DNA from: Epiperipatus broadwayi
Lineage: Eukaryota; Onychophora; Udeonychophora; Euonychophora; Peripatidae
DNA: 64,000 nt
Direction of reading: 5' to 3'
Assembly: GCA_028023455.1 (NCBI GenBank)
Contig: JAQFVV010000232.1
Span: 1,430,001-1,494,000, forward strand
How positions within the stretch are numbered: position 1 is the stretch's first letter; each line of letters starts with the position of its first letter. Both the position numbers and the translations under genes were made by a program. The notes beneath the pieces were generated by a model. It was not told where the DNA came from. It searched no databases and worked only from the letters and a program-made list of their open reading frames with translations. Positions 35,680 through 47,718 of the stretch are shown piece by piece.

Positions 35680-36070
35680 TTTTATCAATAGTTCATTTAC
35701 AAATTCAATTATGAGAAAAAGCTTGGAAATAGTCAATTCAATAATAGTTCATTTTGAATTCATTTATTAGAAGAAGCTTGGAAACATTCTAATTCAACAA
35801 TAGTTCATTTTGAATTCATTTATGAGAAAAAGCTTGGAAATATTCTAATTCAACAATAATTCATTTTGAATCCATTTATGAGAAGAAGCTTGGAAATATT
35901 CTAATTTAACAATAATTCATTTTGAATCCATTTATGAGAAGAAGCTTGGAAATATCCTAATTCAACAATAGTTCATTTTTGTATTCCTTTATGAGAAGAA
36001 GCTTGGAAATATTCCAATTCAACAACAGTTTGTCTTTGTATTCCTTTATGAGAAGAAGCCTGGTAGCAGT
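35680..36070 (+). repeat. Minisatellite, about 60-bp unit, about 7 copies
   Basis: Units share ATTCATTTATGAGAAGAAGC, TTGGAAATATTCTAATTCAA and CAATAGTTCATTTTG. Homogeneity is moderate. Confidence 0.85.
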
Positions 36071-36600
36071 TAAGCATTTATGATTTATATAACATTTTGT
36101 TATTTTATGAATTATTACCGATTGGTAAACATTTAAACTCAGCGATTCTTGGCTTGTGGAGTATTCATCATTTGGTAATTAAAGCATTTATAATTTAGTC
36201 AAATATAAAAGTATATTCTTATACATAAACTCTGTTACATTATAAGAAGCTTAGAAGCAGTCAAGTATTTATGATTTATAGAGCATTTCATCATTTTATG
36301 AATTATTACCGATTGGTAGACATTTGAACTCAACAATTCTTGGTTTGTAGAGCATTTATCATTTGATAATTGAGGCATTCATAATTTAGCCAAATATAAA
36401 AGTATATTCTTATACATAAACTCTGTTACATTATAAGAAGCTTAGAAGCAGTCAAGTATTTATGATTTATACAGCATTTCATCATTTCATTAATTATTAC
36501 CGATTGGTAGACATTTGAACTCAGAAATTCTTGGTTTGTAGAGCATTTATCATTTAATAATTAAAGCATTTCTAATTTATATAGTAAATACGTCCAAATA
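36065..36600 (+). repeat. Tandem repeat, about 190-bp unit, about 3 copies
   Basis: Units share GAATTATTACCGATTGGTA, ACATTTGAACTCA, ATTCTTGGTTTGTAGAGCAT and CATTATAAGAAGCTTAGAAG. AGAAGCTT-GAA words link it to the neighbouring 60-bp array. Confidence 0.85.
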
Positions 36601-36965
36601 ATTTTATAAATAAATTTGCGTGTAGCTATTTCATAACTTCACTTTATAACGTATGATAAACATGTCCTAATATTTTACAAAACAAATTCTATGTAATTAT
36701 TTCATAACTTCACTTTATAACGTATGATAAACATGTTTTAATATTTTACAAAAACAAATTCTATGTAATTATTTCATAACTTCACTTTATAACGTATGAT
36801 AAACATGTTTTAATATTTTACAAAAATAAATTCTATGTAATTATTTCATAACTTCACTTTATAACGTATGATAAACATGTTTTAATATTTTATAAAAAAC
36901 AAATTCTATGTAATTATTTCATAACTTCACTTTATAACGTATGATAAAGATGTTTTAATATTTTA
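36600..36965 (+). repeat. Minisatellite, about 72-bp unit, 5 copies
   Basis: Units share ATTTCATAACTTCACTTTAT, AACGTATGATAAACATG and TTTTAATATTTTACAAAAA. Copies are nearly identical, so this is the youngest of the three arrays. Confidence 0.9.
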
Positions 36966-37534
36966 TAACATAATTACCTTCCAGTTTTGCAGTCTAGTTT
37001 ATTCAAAAGAAGGCGGGTTATTTCATTTATGGAAAGTCATGGACAGCGTGGAGAGAATGAAGCCGCTAAATTACCCCATTGACATTATAATTCCTCTAGC
37101 AAAGTTTTCTTTTTCCATTTTCACGTTTAGTTAAAGCTATATTTTAATTTGTCAAAAGAATTAAGTAATACACTTTTTTTTTTTAAAAAAAAAATTCAAT
37201 ATGTTCTGCTTCTCTGTGTAAGACGAAAATTCTTTTCTTCTGACTACGTGCCTAATTTGAATAATGCCTCAGTTTAATTCAAGTATCTTTTTTCTTTCTT
37301 TTTTAATGATTGGATAATTAATTTCTTTTCTTTTTATTGAGACAGATAAAAAAAAAATAAGACGATATAACATTTTACTCAAATCCATCAATCACAAAAT
37401 TAAAAATATGATTTTTTTAAACAAATCAAAATTTATTGCGTTCCCAATTAGACTGAATCACGCTAGACGTTTTTAAATGGGGGGGGGGTCTTTTGAATAT
37501 TTATATGAGGAACAGAATATCTGTTTCAATATAT

Positions 37535-39645
37535 TATAACGATCGAAATGCAAGTGGACGATCGAATCTAATCGCAAAACGATATCTGCAACTACCAGGG
37601 CGCCATCTAGGCATTTGAACCTAGAAAAATTTATAAAGTAGGCAGATACGCGCTGTTAAGATTCCACTTTATTTAAATATTCCGATTGTTAGCCCAAGTC
37701 ACTAACTCAGTGGAGTAGCAGAGATAATAAAGTATAAATTTTATATCTTAAATATAAAAGAATAAAAGCCACTGCCAGAAATTAACACATAAAAATATTT
37801 ATTTACGCACATATAAAATAATATTTAAATTTTGAGGAATAAATTTAACGTTTATAATTTTATATTGATCTTTAATTCGAAATTTAAGTAGATTGCAAAT
37901 AATGAGTTTACTATTTATTTAGAGGGTCGAGTATGAATGGACTACATAGGTCTGCATTTGAAAGGAAAATATTCTTCCCTGATTTAACCTTAGGCAACAA
38001 ATTTCGCAATCAACTGGCGCCAATCCATCTGATACATTCATGTATTCAATGTAGCATGATATGACAACACAAAATACTATATTGTCAGGAATGTACATCT
38101 GAACAATAAGTAGAAATAGAGAAGAGATTGACTCTCCACCAACAGGAATGTGACATCTGTTGGCAAGTAGATCAATAAACAAAAAACTCCATAGGAATGG
38201 ACTGCGGTCTTCTGCCGACTTACAAACCCATCCATAGGCAAACAGAGGGTGTGTGGCGTATATTTATAATCCTGCCCGTAGCGGACCTCATACTACATCT
38301 ACTAATTACACAAATATATCCAATCCATTGAACCAATTCAACTACGAAATTAATAACCTAAGATTACCCTCCCTTAATACAACTTTACAAAACTATATAG
38401 CCATTCACGCCCGACTTAATTTTAACATTTAAATACGTTCGCACAGATTTGTTTAAAAATGTTGGGTATAGATCGATTACATAGATTCCACGGTCAAAAA
38501 CATTTCAAAATAAACATAAACGATCAAAATACAAAATTATTGATACCGACAATCGCAGAGGGAAACTTATAAGTAACCCAATAGTATTCACCATAAGATA
38601 CTTGCGTTGTCACCAATAACTTAAAAGACATCCGAATAAATACATTTTAAATACTCACCGTAAGGTATCATTATTTATCGAATGTCTATATATTTTGATC
38701 AAATATGAAAACCAAAATATAATTAACCGCAAACGAATCCATGCAAGCGTCTATAAACAACTTAAATTTCATACATTTAAATAATCTTTACAATAAGAAA
38801 AAAAAAATGGAAATGATGTTTGTCCATCGAAAAACATATAAAATTAAACATTATTAATTTGATTTAAAAACTTACAAAAGTCAGATAAGAGTCCGTTTTA
38901 ACATTTAAGTTGGCTTGTTTATCAATTTGTAAAACTTGACGAAAATTCTTAATTGATTTTAAGAACACGTCCAGGCCTCTGCTTTAAATTCCCGCGACGC
39001 CTCCATTGGAAGGTAATGTTCTGGAGATGGCAATAGCTGGTTCAAGGTATCACAGTCTTTTCATTTTTTTTTTTTTATAGAGAGTGTGGTATGTGCGTCA
39101 TACCACATCTCCCAAACACACAACGCTGGAACTGTCCGAAAAAACTGTATTTCCCTTTTTATATTATCCACAAGGATTCAATGAACAAAACGTCACTAGT
39201 CTATCACTTTCGTTAGGGTCCGAGCCAAGGCTTAGTGCTTCCATTGGTCAAGCTAAAATTTCTTTCTTCTCTTATCTAACTTTTCATCTGACTTTTTAAT
39301 TACACAGCTTTTAGATAATTAATAAACAATCATTTCCATTTACAGATTACAGGAATTAATTAATACCTGTTTTTATTTTAACTTACGTTATTTTTTTATT
39401 AAAATATTTTTATATTTCAATCTTGTATTTTTTTATGAAAAAAAATACGTTCAAATACTTTTTTATTTTTTTATTTATGAAAACAATATTTTTAAAGTTT
39501 GGCATCTGTGCGAATATATATATGTTTAACAACATTTTAATTTTAGCGTCTAGTTTTTTTTATAGATTTTTAATACATTTATTTTTATTTGCGAACTTTG
39601 TTTTTCATTTAAATTAATGTAACGACATATCTATATATCGTTACA
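37535..39645 (-). repeat. Family B LTR, copy 2 (3' LTR)
   Basis: Minus strand from TGTAACGATATATAG to ATCGTTATA. The terminal hairpin TGTAACGA/TCGTTACA lies at 39620-39645. The 3' hairpin plus GGCGCC lies at 37598-37624. The promoter (AGTGACGTTTTG, then AATATAAAAAGG) lies on the minus strand around 39200-39160. It is very similar to copy 3 over its 5' half (39130-39645 versus 41840-42360). Confidence 0.8.
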
Positions 39646-40220
39646 TATCAGTAAACTTCCTCAAAAAACAAAAACAAAAAAAAAAACTTTACTTAGTTTT
39701 AGTAATTAATTACGTTACACAAATTGATTACAGTATATATGAAAATTTTAAAAGGACAAAACTTTTTTTTTAAAAGACAAAACAGTAATTACATACAAAT
39801 ATAATGATAAAAAAAATGTTGACTGTTGATTCCTTATTAGCAGCCAAATTTCTGCCCCCTCCCTTCCAAGTTTCATTTCTCCTATCTTTTACCATTTCTT
39901 AGGCAAGTTGAACTTTTAGATTTTAGTTTAACAAGACTTTTTTAAAAAAAAAATTATGATTTAGACTTATTGTTACGTTTTATTTATTACTTTTTATTCC
40001 TCGAATTTATCTCTACATATGCGCAATTTTTTCTTACTGGCAGCACTTTTTAAACAAAACTTCAACTGTAACTCCACGTCAATACAACAAATATATTTAT
40101 ACTAATTTGAGAAAAAATATTGCGGGCATGATTTATTTTCAAAAATACTAGTGGTTTATTAAAGATAGAAAATCTCATCATCATCAATTCCCCTTCTCAG
40201 GGTCAATCTCTGAGGTAAGG

Positions 40221-40237
40221 CCACACTTGGGACGCCA
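40221..40237 (-). promoter_or_regulatory. Primer-binding-site-like sequence
   Basis: TGGCGTCCCAAGTGTGG begins two bases inside the 5' LTR end. It starts TGG like nearly all LTR-element primer sites complementary to tRNA 3' CCA. The tRNA was not identified. Confidence 0.6.
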
Positions 40238-40239
40238 AT

Positions 40240-42360
40240 TATAACGATCCAAACGAAGTGGGAGATCGCATCGCACCGCACCACCAAGGGCGCCATCTAG
40301 GCATTTGAGCCTAGAAAAATTTATAAAGTAGGCAGATACGCGCTGTTAGGATTCCACTTTATTTACATATTTAGATCGTTAGCCCATTGTCACTAGCTCA
40401 GTGGAGACGCAGAGATAAAAATCTATAAATTTAGATATAAAAAAATAATAAAAGCCACTGCCAGAAATTAACACAGAAAAATATTTATTTACGCACATAT
40501 AAAATCATTCTAAACCCGAGGAATAAGTTTAACATTTAGATTTTTATATTAACTTTTAATTTTACATTTAAAATAGCTTGCTATAATGTTTAATATTTTA
40601 TTTAGAGGGTCGGGTATGAATAGGCTACATAGATCTGCATTTGAAAAGACAATATTCTTCCCTTATTTAACCCTAGGCTAAAAATTCAAAGTCAAACTGA
40701 CGCCAACCATCCGATACACTTATGTATTCAATGTAGCATGAAAATACAACGGCACTAAATAGACTATACTGTCAGGAATGCACATTTGAACAGTATAGTG
40801 AGAAGACATTGTTGCTCTCCACCACCAGGAATGCTACTTCTGATGGCGAGTAGAACAATAAACATAAAACTCCATAGGAATGGATTGCGTCTTGCGTCTT
40901 ACTATCCAATTCCATAGGCAACAGAGGGTGTGCGGCGTATATATGTAATCCTGCACGTGGCGGATCTCCTGCTACATTTACTACCTACATAAATATATCG
41001 AAACCATTGAGCCAATTCAACCACGAAACAAATAACCTAAGATTACCCTCCCTTAATATAACCTTACAAAACTATATAGCCGTTCACGCCCGACTTAAAT
41101 TTATCATTTAGATATGTTCGCACAGATAACTTTTATACAATTTGTTTTAAAATGTTGGGTATAGATCGATTACATAGATTCCACGGTCAAAAACATTTCA
41201 AAATAAGCATAAACGATCAAAATACAAAATTATTGATACCGACAATCGCAGAGGGAAACTTATAAGTAACCCAATAGTATTCACCATAAGATACTTGCGT
41301 TGTCACCAATAACTTAAAAGACATCCGAATAAATACATTTTAGATACTCACCGTAAGGTATCATTATTTATCGAATGTCTATATATTTTGATCAAATATG
41401 AAAACCAAAATATAATTAACCGCAAACGAATCCATGCAAGCGTCTATAAGCACCTTAAATTTCATACATTTAAAATTTAAACAATAAATAATTTATACAA
41501 TTAAAATAAATGGAAATGATTTTTTTTATCAATAACAAACATATAAAATTAAACATCAATTGATTTTAAACTTAAAGGTCAAATAGAAACTCCATTTTAA
41601 CATTTAAATTGCTTTCACGAAAGTTCTTAATTATTAAAAAAAAATTTTTAAGTTCATTGTCTCTAGCTTACAGTAGCAGAGTCCAGGTTCTTGTTTTATA
41701 TTCCCGTGACTTCTCGTTTAGAAGATAATGTTCTGGAGGTGGCATTAGCTGGTTCCTTTCGGTATCTCAATCAGTTCATTTTTAAAAATAGAGAGAGAGT
41801 GAGGTATGTGCGTCCTACCCCATCTCACAACAAACAGCTGGAACTGTCCAATACTCAATATTTCTCCTTTTTATATTATCCACATGGATTCAATGAACAA
41901 AACGTCACTAGTCTATCACTTTCGTTAGGGTCCGAGCCAAGGCTTAGTGCTTCCATTGGTCAAGCTAAAATTTCTTTCTTCTCTTATCTAACTTTTCATC
42001 TGATTTTTTAATTACACAGCTTTTAGATAATTAATAAACAATCATTTCCATTTACAGATTACAGGAATTAATTAATACCTGTTTTTACTTTAACTTACGT
42101 TCTTTTTTTATTAAAATATTTTTATATTTCAATCTGGTATTTTTTTATGAAAAAAAATACGTTCAAATACTTTTTTATTTTTTTATTTATGAAAACAATA
42201 TTTTTAAAGTTTAGCATCTGTGCGAATATATATATATGTTTAACAACATTTTAATTTTAGCGTCTAGTTTTTTTTTATAGATTTTTAATACATTCATTTT
42301 TATTTGCGAACTTTGTTTTTCTTTTAAATTAATGTAACGACATATCTATATATCGTTACA
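40240..42360 (-). repeat. Family B LTR, copy 3 (5' LTR)
   Basis: Minus strand TGTAACGATATATAG to GGATCGTTATA. The terminal hairpin lies at 42333-42360 and the 3' hairpin (stem CTAGGC/GCCTAG) plus GGCGCC at 40288-40314. Frames such as 41691-42011 match copy 2 at DNA level but are on the antisense strand and are not genes. Confidence 0.8.
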
Positions 42361-42512
42361 ATATATATATATTATGTTATGTAGTTTTTGTAGTTCTTTA
42401 CACTTGAGAAGTCTGCTTGTAGCAGTGAAACCTTTGGTTGTGTTTTAATATTAAATGTTTTTGCTGGTCTGGTTGAATTTTGGATTTGGGGTAATTTTTA
42501 TTATATATATAA
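42361..42512 (+). mobile_element. Penelope-like element 3, tail after the interruption
   Basis: It resumes the (AT)n tract and then GTAGTTTTTGTAGTTC, CTTTGGTTGTGTTTTAATAT and ATTTTGGATTTGGGGTAA, matching the tail of element 2 (32640-32480, minus). Together with 34733-35195 it forms one fragment split by 35196-42360. Confidence 0.8.
42400..42443 (+). ncRNA. Degenerate hammerhead-ribozyme-like motif, element 3
   Basis: Same fold and same core defect as 32553-32596. The shared defect implies the family's source copy already had it, or that my core alignment is off by one base. Confidence 0.45.
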
Positions 42513-42639
42513 GACATAATTCCCAATGCACCTTTAAAAAATATACATGTGGAACTATGCCACTGTAACTACTATTGCCTTAAGTCTTGTGTATCTAATT
42601 TCTGGAAGCGGATCTGGAATTCATTTTTGAAATACTATT

Positions 42640-43210
42640 GAATACCTCCTATCTTGCCTGTTGTTAGATATTAGAAAATCATTATCATTTTGAAAGAGCC
42701 ATAGATCACAAGGAGCTAAATCAGATGACTAGGCAGGATGATTTGATTGCTTAATTGTATTTTTGATGGGAAAGTCTTTCATAGTGAATAAATTGATTTG
42801 GTGTGTTGTCATGATTTGATCCACTTGTCAAATTAAATTTAGATATTTTTCTTTTAATAGAACCTTTTAATCATTTCAGCACCTCCAAATATAGTTGGGT
42901 GATGTTTGCTTTTATTCAATAAATTTTTCATGGCATATTCTCCTGTCATTGAAAAATACACCAGCATAGTTTTAAATTGAGAGCATGATGTGGCTTTTTT
43001 GGATCGTGGTGAACCTGGAGATTTTTGCTGCATGCTCTGATGTTTTGTTGTTGGGTGTTATTAGTAACATCAAGTTTTATCACTTGTAATTACTTTAGGA
43101 AAATGATTCATATTTGAAGAAAGAGCAGTTGCAACTTCAAGCCAATATAACTTCTGTTCATGTGTCAAGATCTGTGGTTCATATTCTATAATAATTCTTC
43201 AGTTTTTCAG
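42640..43210 (-). pseudogene. Mariner transposase relic
   Basis: Minus-strand pieces: LTHEQKLYWLEVATALSS, then FPKVITSDKT at the place of the first catalytic Asp (family ITGDETW), HPTTKHQSMQQKSPGSPR, SKKATSCSQFKTMLVYFS, and HPA-SSDLAPCDLWLF at the place of the third catalytic region (family YSPDLAPCDYFLFP). Stops and shifts interrupt it. A mariner protein would be a nuclear cut-and-paste DDD transposase acting at TA sites; here only the middle and C-terminal parts survive. Terminal inverted repeats were not found. Confidence 0.8.
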
Positions 43211-43493
43211 TTAAAATTAGCCTGTTTCTCAATCAGAAATTTTCAGCTACTAATCTCACACTTAGTAGTTTATTGGACCATATGTCTCACATTCTGTTAA
43301 TGGTATTGTTATTTTTAGCTGATTGCTTCTGAGGTTGTCCATCAGTCTTTTTGCCTATTGCATAGTTATTAGTTCAAAGATGTTCAATCATGTATTTGAT
43401 ACACTTGCATCATGAGTGACACTATTTGAGATCATTTTGTGATTTGTTTGACCTGTACATGGACGAGTACAGTGTATACCACGCATTATACAA

Positions 43494-43557
43494 ATGCATT
43501 ATGGTATAGTGGTTTCCTCATCAACCTGATATATTTAAGACTCAGATTCAAATCTGG
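43494..43557 (+). repeat. tRNA-like relic (possible SINE head)
   Basis: CATTATGGTATAGTGGTTTC matches an A box region and AGATTCAAATCTGG a B box, with spacing like a tRNA. Stem pairing is poor and no CCA-compatible acceptor is seen, so it is a relic rather than a gene. Confidence 0.5.
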
Positions 43558-44418
43558 TTAAATATTGAAATTTTTCAGTTAGTCTGCTCATAACTAATTT
43601 TGCCAATCATTTAAATGTTGGGTTAAAAATTTGTATACAACTTTTTATGCTTAAAGAGTAACATTTGGAAAAAAAAAACTTTTACTAACCAGTTATTGAT
43701 TAACCTCATGAATATTTTTTTTTTCATTATTCCTTTTTAAAGGGATGCTAAAGAGACTTGCTCTGCAGTGAATTATGTAAGACATTTGTGTATTCACATA
43801 TAAAAATTAAATATGCATGCTTATAATATTCATGTGATATAATTTATTTTTAACCATTTCTATTTATAGAATTTTTTTACAAATACTTACCATGTTTGTT
43901 GCTAATCTTTCTTTTTACTTTTTTCTTTGCAAAAAAAATGAACTTTTGTTAATATAGTGTAACGATATATATGATATATAAATATGTCGTTACATTAAAT
44001 TGAAATAAAAACTTTTAAGTTGGCAAATAAAAATAAATGTATTAAAAAAAAAAAAAACTAAATGCTAAAATTAAAATATTTGTTAAATGTATAACGTATA
44101 TATTATTTTCGCACAGATGCAAAACTTAAAAAAATTTTTTTTTATAAATAAAAAAAGTATTTGAACGTACTTTTTTGATAAAAAAATAAAAGATTTAAAT
44201 ATAGAAATATTTTAATAAAGAAATAATGTAAGTTAAAATAAAAACAGGTATTAATTAATTCCTGTAATCTGTAAATGGAAATCATTGTTTATTAATTTTC
44301 CAAAAGCTGTGTAATTAAAAGGTCAGATGAAAAGTTAGATAAGAGAATAAAGAGAAATTAGCTTGACCAATGGAAGCACCAAGCCTCAGCCCGGACCCGA
44401 ATGAAAAGGATGGATTAG

Positions 44419-44459
44419 TGACGTTTTGTTGGTTGAATCTGTGTGGATACTATAAAAGG
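44419..44459 (+). promoter_or_regulatory. LTR promoter: TGACGT box and TATAAAAGG
   Basis: TGACGT at 44419-44424 lies 32 bp upstream of TATAAAAGG at 44451. The same spacing occurs in copy 5, and similar pairs occur in copies 1-3. TGACGT is a half CRE (CREB/ATF family site). Confidence 0.6.
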
Positions 44460-45842
44460 AGAAATACAGTTTTCCTGACAGTTTTTCCAGCTTGTTTTTG
44501 AGGGTCGTGATAGGACGCACATATCACTCTCTCTATTTTAAAAATGAACTGACTGTGATACCAAGATGAACCAGCAAATGCTACCTCCGGAAATTTACAT
44601 CAAGAGCAGTGATTCTTCTACTGTAAGCTATTGACATGAACTCTAAAATTTAAAAATAATTAAGAACTTTCGTTCAAGCTTATGAACTTCTATCTGACTT
44701 TTAAGTTTAAAATCAATTGAAAATGTTTAAATTTATATGTTTTGCGTTGATAAACATCATTTTCATTTTATTATTTTTTATTTGTATTAATACTTATATA
44801 AATTATTTAAATGCGTGAAATTTAAAGTTGGGTATAGACATTGCATAGATTCGTTAGTGGTTAATTATGTTGCTGTTTCATAGTCGATTGGAATATATAA
44901 GTCATCAATGTCACTGCAGCATCTTACTGGAATGCTAGTGGGTTTTTGTATTCCCTATGCAATTGACATTATCGATGATTTTGTATTTTGATCGGTTGTG
45001 TTTATTTTGAGATGTTTTTGATCGCGGAATCTGTGCGGCCGATCTATACTCGACATTATAAAACAAATTGTATAAAATTCATCTGTGTGAACGTAAAGGG
45101 AGGGTAATCTTAGGTTATTCGTTTCGTAGTTGAATTGGCTCAATGGATTGGATATATTTGTGTAATTAGTAGGTGTCATATGAGATCCGCTACGGGCAGG
45201 ATTGTATATATACGCCACACCTTCTGTTTGCCTATGGATGGGTTTGTAAGTTGGCAAAGGACCGCAGTCCATTTCCTGTGGAGTTTTTTGTTTATTGTTC
45301 TACTCGCCAACAGATGTAGCATTCCTGTTGGTGGAGAGACAATGTCTTCTCTAACTCTACTTACTGTTCAGATGTATATTCCTGACTATAGTATTTTGTG
45401 TTGTCGTATTTTTATGCTACATTGAATACATAAATGTATCAGATGGATTGATGCCGTTTTGACTGAACTTTTGGCCTAAGGTTAAATAAGGGAAAGAATA
45501 TTTTCTTGTCAAATGCAGATCTATGTAGTCTATTCATACTCGACTCACTAAATAAATATTAAACTCCTTATTGCAATCTATTTAAATGTAAATTTAAAGA
45601 TTAATATAAAAATCTAAAATGTTAAACTTATTCCTCAAATTAGAATGATTTTATATGTGCATAAATAAATATTTTTATGTGTTAATTTCTGGCAGTGGCT
45701 TTTATAATTTTTTATATTTAAGATATAAAATTATATTTTATAATCTCTGCTACTCCCTGAGCTAGTGACTTGGGCTAACGATCTGAATATTTAAATAAAG
45801 TGGAATAATAACAGCGCATATCTGCCTACTTTATAAATTTTT

Positions 45843-45869
45843 CTAGGCTCAAATGCCTAGGTGGTGCCC
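45843..45869 (+). promoter_or_regulatory. Conserved hairpin plus TGGTGCCC (copy 4)
   Basis: CTAGGC-TCAAAT-GCCTAG followed by GTGGTGCCC, about 60 bp before the LTR 3' end. Confidence 0.6.
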
Positions 45870-45928
45870 CTGTAGTGCAGATTGCGGTTAGATTCGATCT
45901 CCTCTTTGCGTTCCGATCGTTATAATAG

Positions 45929-47718
45929 ATTGGTTATAAAATTGTGTTATTCAATTTTATTCTGTTAAAACAAATTGAGTTGCTTTTAAATTAATTATTG
46001 TAGTTTTTGTTTAAAGTGATTTATTATAGTACAGAAATACACACTTCTAGGCTGGGAAATTACTATAAATGAATCTGAATTTTACAATAAAATTGACTAG
46101 TCTTGAAGAGATTTGGATATAAAAATAGCATCTAGTGTTAAACTTGCAATAGATAGTTGTAGAATAGAGTAGAAAGAATGAATTATTGATCTTGTATAGA
46201 TTGAAGTATGCCTTCTAATGCAGTTACTGTGCAAAGAAAGCCATATGATGCTTTCTTTTGTATGATAAAGATTGAAATGCATTATGTAATGGCAAGCAAT
46301 ATTTTAGTTTGTTAGCGTAAATAGTTGCTTTTCATTCTGTTTTTGTAGTCCACTTTATGGTAAAGATTAGATATTGAAGTGGTTTTCATGGTGCTAAAAT
46401 CTACAAGCTTTGGTATATGCAAGTACATATGTTTATAATAATAATAAGAATAATAAGGAGGAGGAGGAGGGGAGGGGGAGTAGGAGGAGTGATTTTTATT
46501 GAACAGGAAGAACAGCATAATCATTTGCATTAGTACCAATAGTTATAATTAATTATAAATGCTTATTAATAGGGTCATTCTAAGAAAATAAAACTTGATA
46601 TTAAATGTCAGTAAATCTTAAGTCTAAATATATTGCTTATTATTTACTTTACATAAATAATCAATGCTCATTTATTGTAAAGGTGCATGTGTGTGCATGC
46701 TTTCACAGATAAACATAGTTCACATTTTATTATTCACTTTATATAAAATAATGTTCATTTGTTATAAAGGTGAGTGAGTATGCATGCATGCATTCACAGA
46801 AAAACATAATTAAAATTATAAACAGTGATGATGTTCAAAATATTTATCAACCAATGCTGTATAAGTGATGATGATAAAAAGCAATTTTACAAATCTTAAA
46901 AGTTTTGTTACTGAGAATATCAGTTTCATGAATTAAAAATAATTTAAGTAGTGAATTGCTACATGTCACACAAAAGCAATAAACTATTATATATATTTGA
47001 AGTATGTTTGATGGAATAGAAAGTAAATGCATACAAAAATAATATCTATGTATTATAAAAATATTTAACAATAGTAAAAAAGATTTTAAAAATTGTAAGA
47101 GTAGTTTGGCTTTATTGGCTTAATATCACTACTGTTTATATAATAGATTCATACTTTAAAAAGAAATAATAATTTAAATTTAAAATGATTGAAATCTAAT
47201 GAAAATGTAAATAAAGATGAATTATTAATGTTAAAAATAATATTATCTTAAATATTATTTGTTGTTATATTTAAAAATAGATTTAAGTTGGCAAATCTTT
47301 AAAAAAAAAGCATATTTTTAAAATTGTAATAATTTAAAGTCAAACTATTAGAATTTTCTTTAAAGTGTGCAATTTAATATCTTCTATGTAGACACTAATC
47401 ATTAACTAGAAAATAGCTGACTAAATTTTTATGTGATTTCTTATTTGTCATTGAAATCTATCTGCTTTGTTTCTTCTATCTAATGAGATTCCAAGTAAAT
47501 GTATTTACCAAATTTATAATTAATAAACCATGGATTCCACTGAGATGATTTGCTCTGATTGGCGTAAAAGTTTTATTATTTATCATTTCATAAAGACTAA
47601 TTCAAAGAATTTTGCTAAATAAAAGCTATGGAAATGAACTTACAATTAGTTATTTGTCCAAATTTATTTATTTTAAAATGCAAATTTTTATTTTGTGCCC
47701 ATATCCTTTTTATTATAG
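45929..47718. other. No gene recognised; purine microsatellite near 46433
   Basis: AT-rich. Contains (AAT)n followed by (GGA)n-like sequence (46433-46490). If 47719-47783 is an exon, this is upstream intron or flank. Confidence 0.45.

Larger units (their letters stand above)
35196..37528 (-). mobile_element. LTR-like unit G with tandem-repeat interior
   Basis: On the minus strand it starts TGAAACAGATATTCTG (AACAGA pairs with TCTGTT) and ends GGTCCGGTTACA. ATAT flanks it at 35192-35195 and 37529-37532. It sits in the (AT)n tract of Penelope-like element 3. About 1.3 kb of it is tandem repeats. The tail near 35247-35335 contains an imperfect inverted repeat (CTGATGAGCA...TGTAGGA / TCCTACA...TGCTCATCAG). 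Classed with the LTR group by ends, size, orientation of the terminal hairpin and target; no coding region. Confidence 0.5.
37535..42360 (-). mobile_element. Family B LTR retroelement with two LTRs and no coding region
   Basis: Two family B LTRs in the same (minus) orientation enclose about 0.6 kb. The 5' LTR is 40240-42360 and the 3' LTR is 37535-39645. Immediately inside the 5' LTR is TGGCGTCCCAAGTGTGG (40237-40221), a plausible tRNA primer-binding site, and purine-rich tracts (GGAAGGGAGGGGGCAG, about 39878-39863, and GAGGAAG near the 3' LTR) could prime plus strands. ATAT flanks the whole (37531-37534, 42361-42364). No gag or pol fragment is seen, so it must depend on an autonomous partner or is a deletion product. 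Confidence 0.75.
43958..45924 (+). mobile_element. Solo family B LTR, copy 4
   Basis: Starts TGTAACGATATATATG and ends CCGATCGTTATA. The 4-bp duplication ATAG (43954-43957, 45925-45928) is not part of an AT run and so is the clearest target duplication of the group. Contains TGACGTTTTG (44419) and TATAAAAGG (44451), and the hairpin with TGGTGCCC (45843-45869). Frames inside, such as 45135-45425, are not conserved as protein in other copies. Confidence 0.82.

Noticed and set aside
35680-36965. Regular repeats considered as a CRISPR array
   Set aside because: Units are head-to-tail with no unique spacers, and the genome is animal-like.
41691-42011. 106-codon frame similar to one at 39084-39299
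   Set aside because: It lies antisense to the inferred LTR promoter, and similarity is explained by the two LTRs being near identical.
45135-45425. Open frame of 96 codons in LTR copy 4 starting MAQWIGYICVISRC
   Set aside because: A related start is seen in copy 5 (56119), but the frames diverge by shifts and are only DNA similarity between LTR copies. No known domain.
46312-46539. Minus-strand frame with SPSPPPPPYYSYYYY run
   Set aside because: It is produced by the AAT/GGA microsatellite and carries no other signal.
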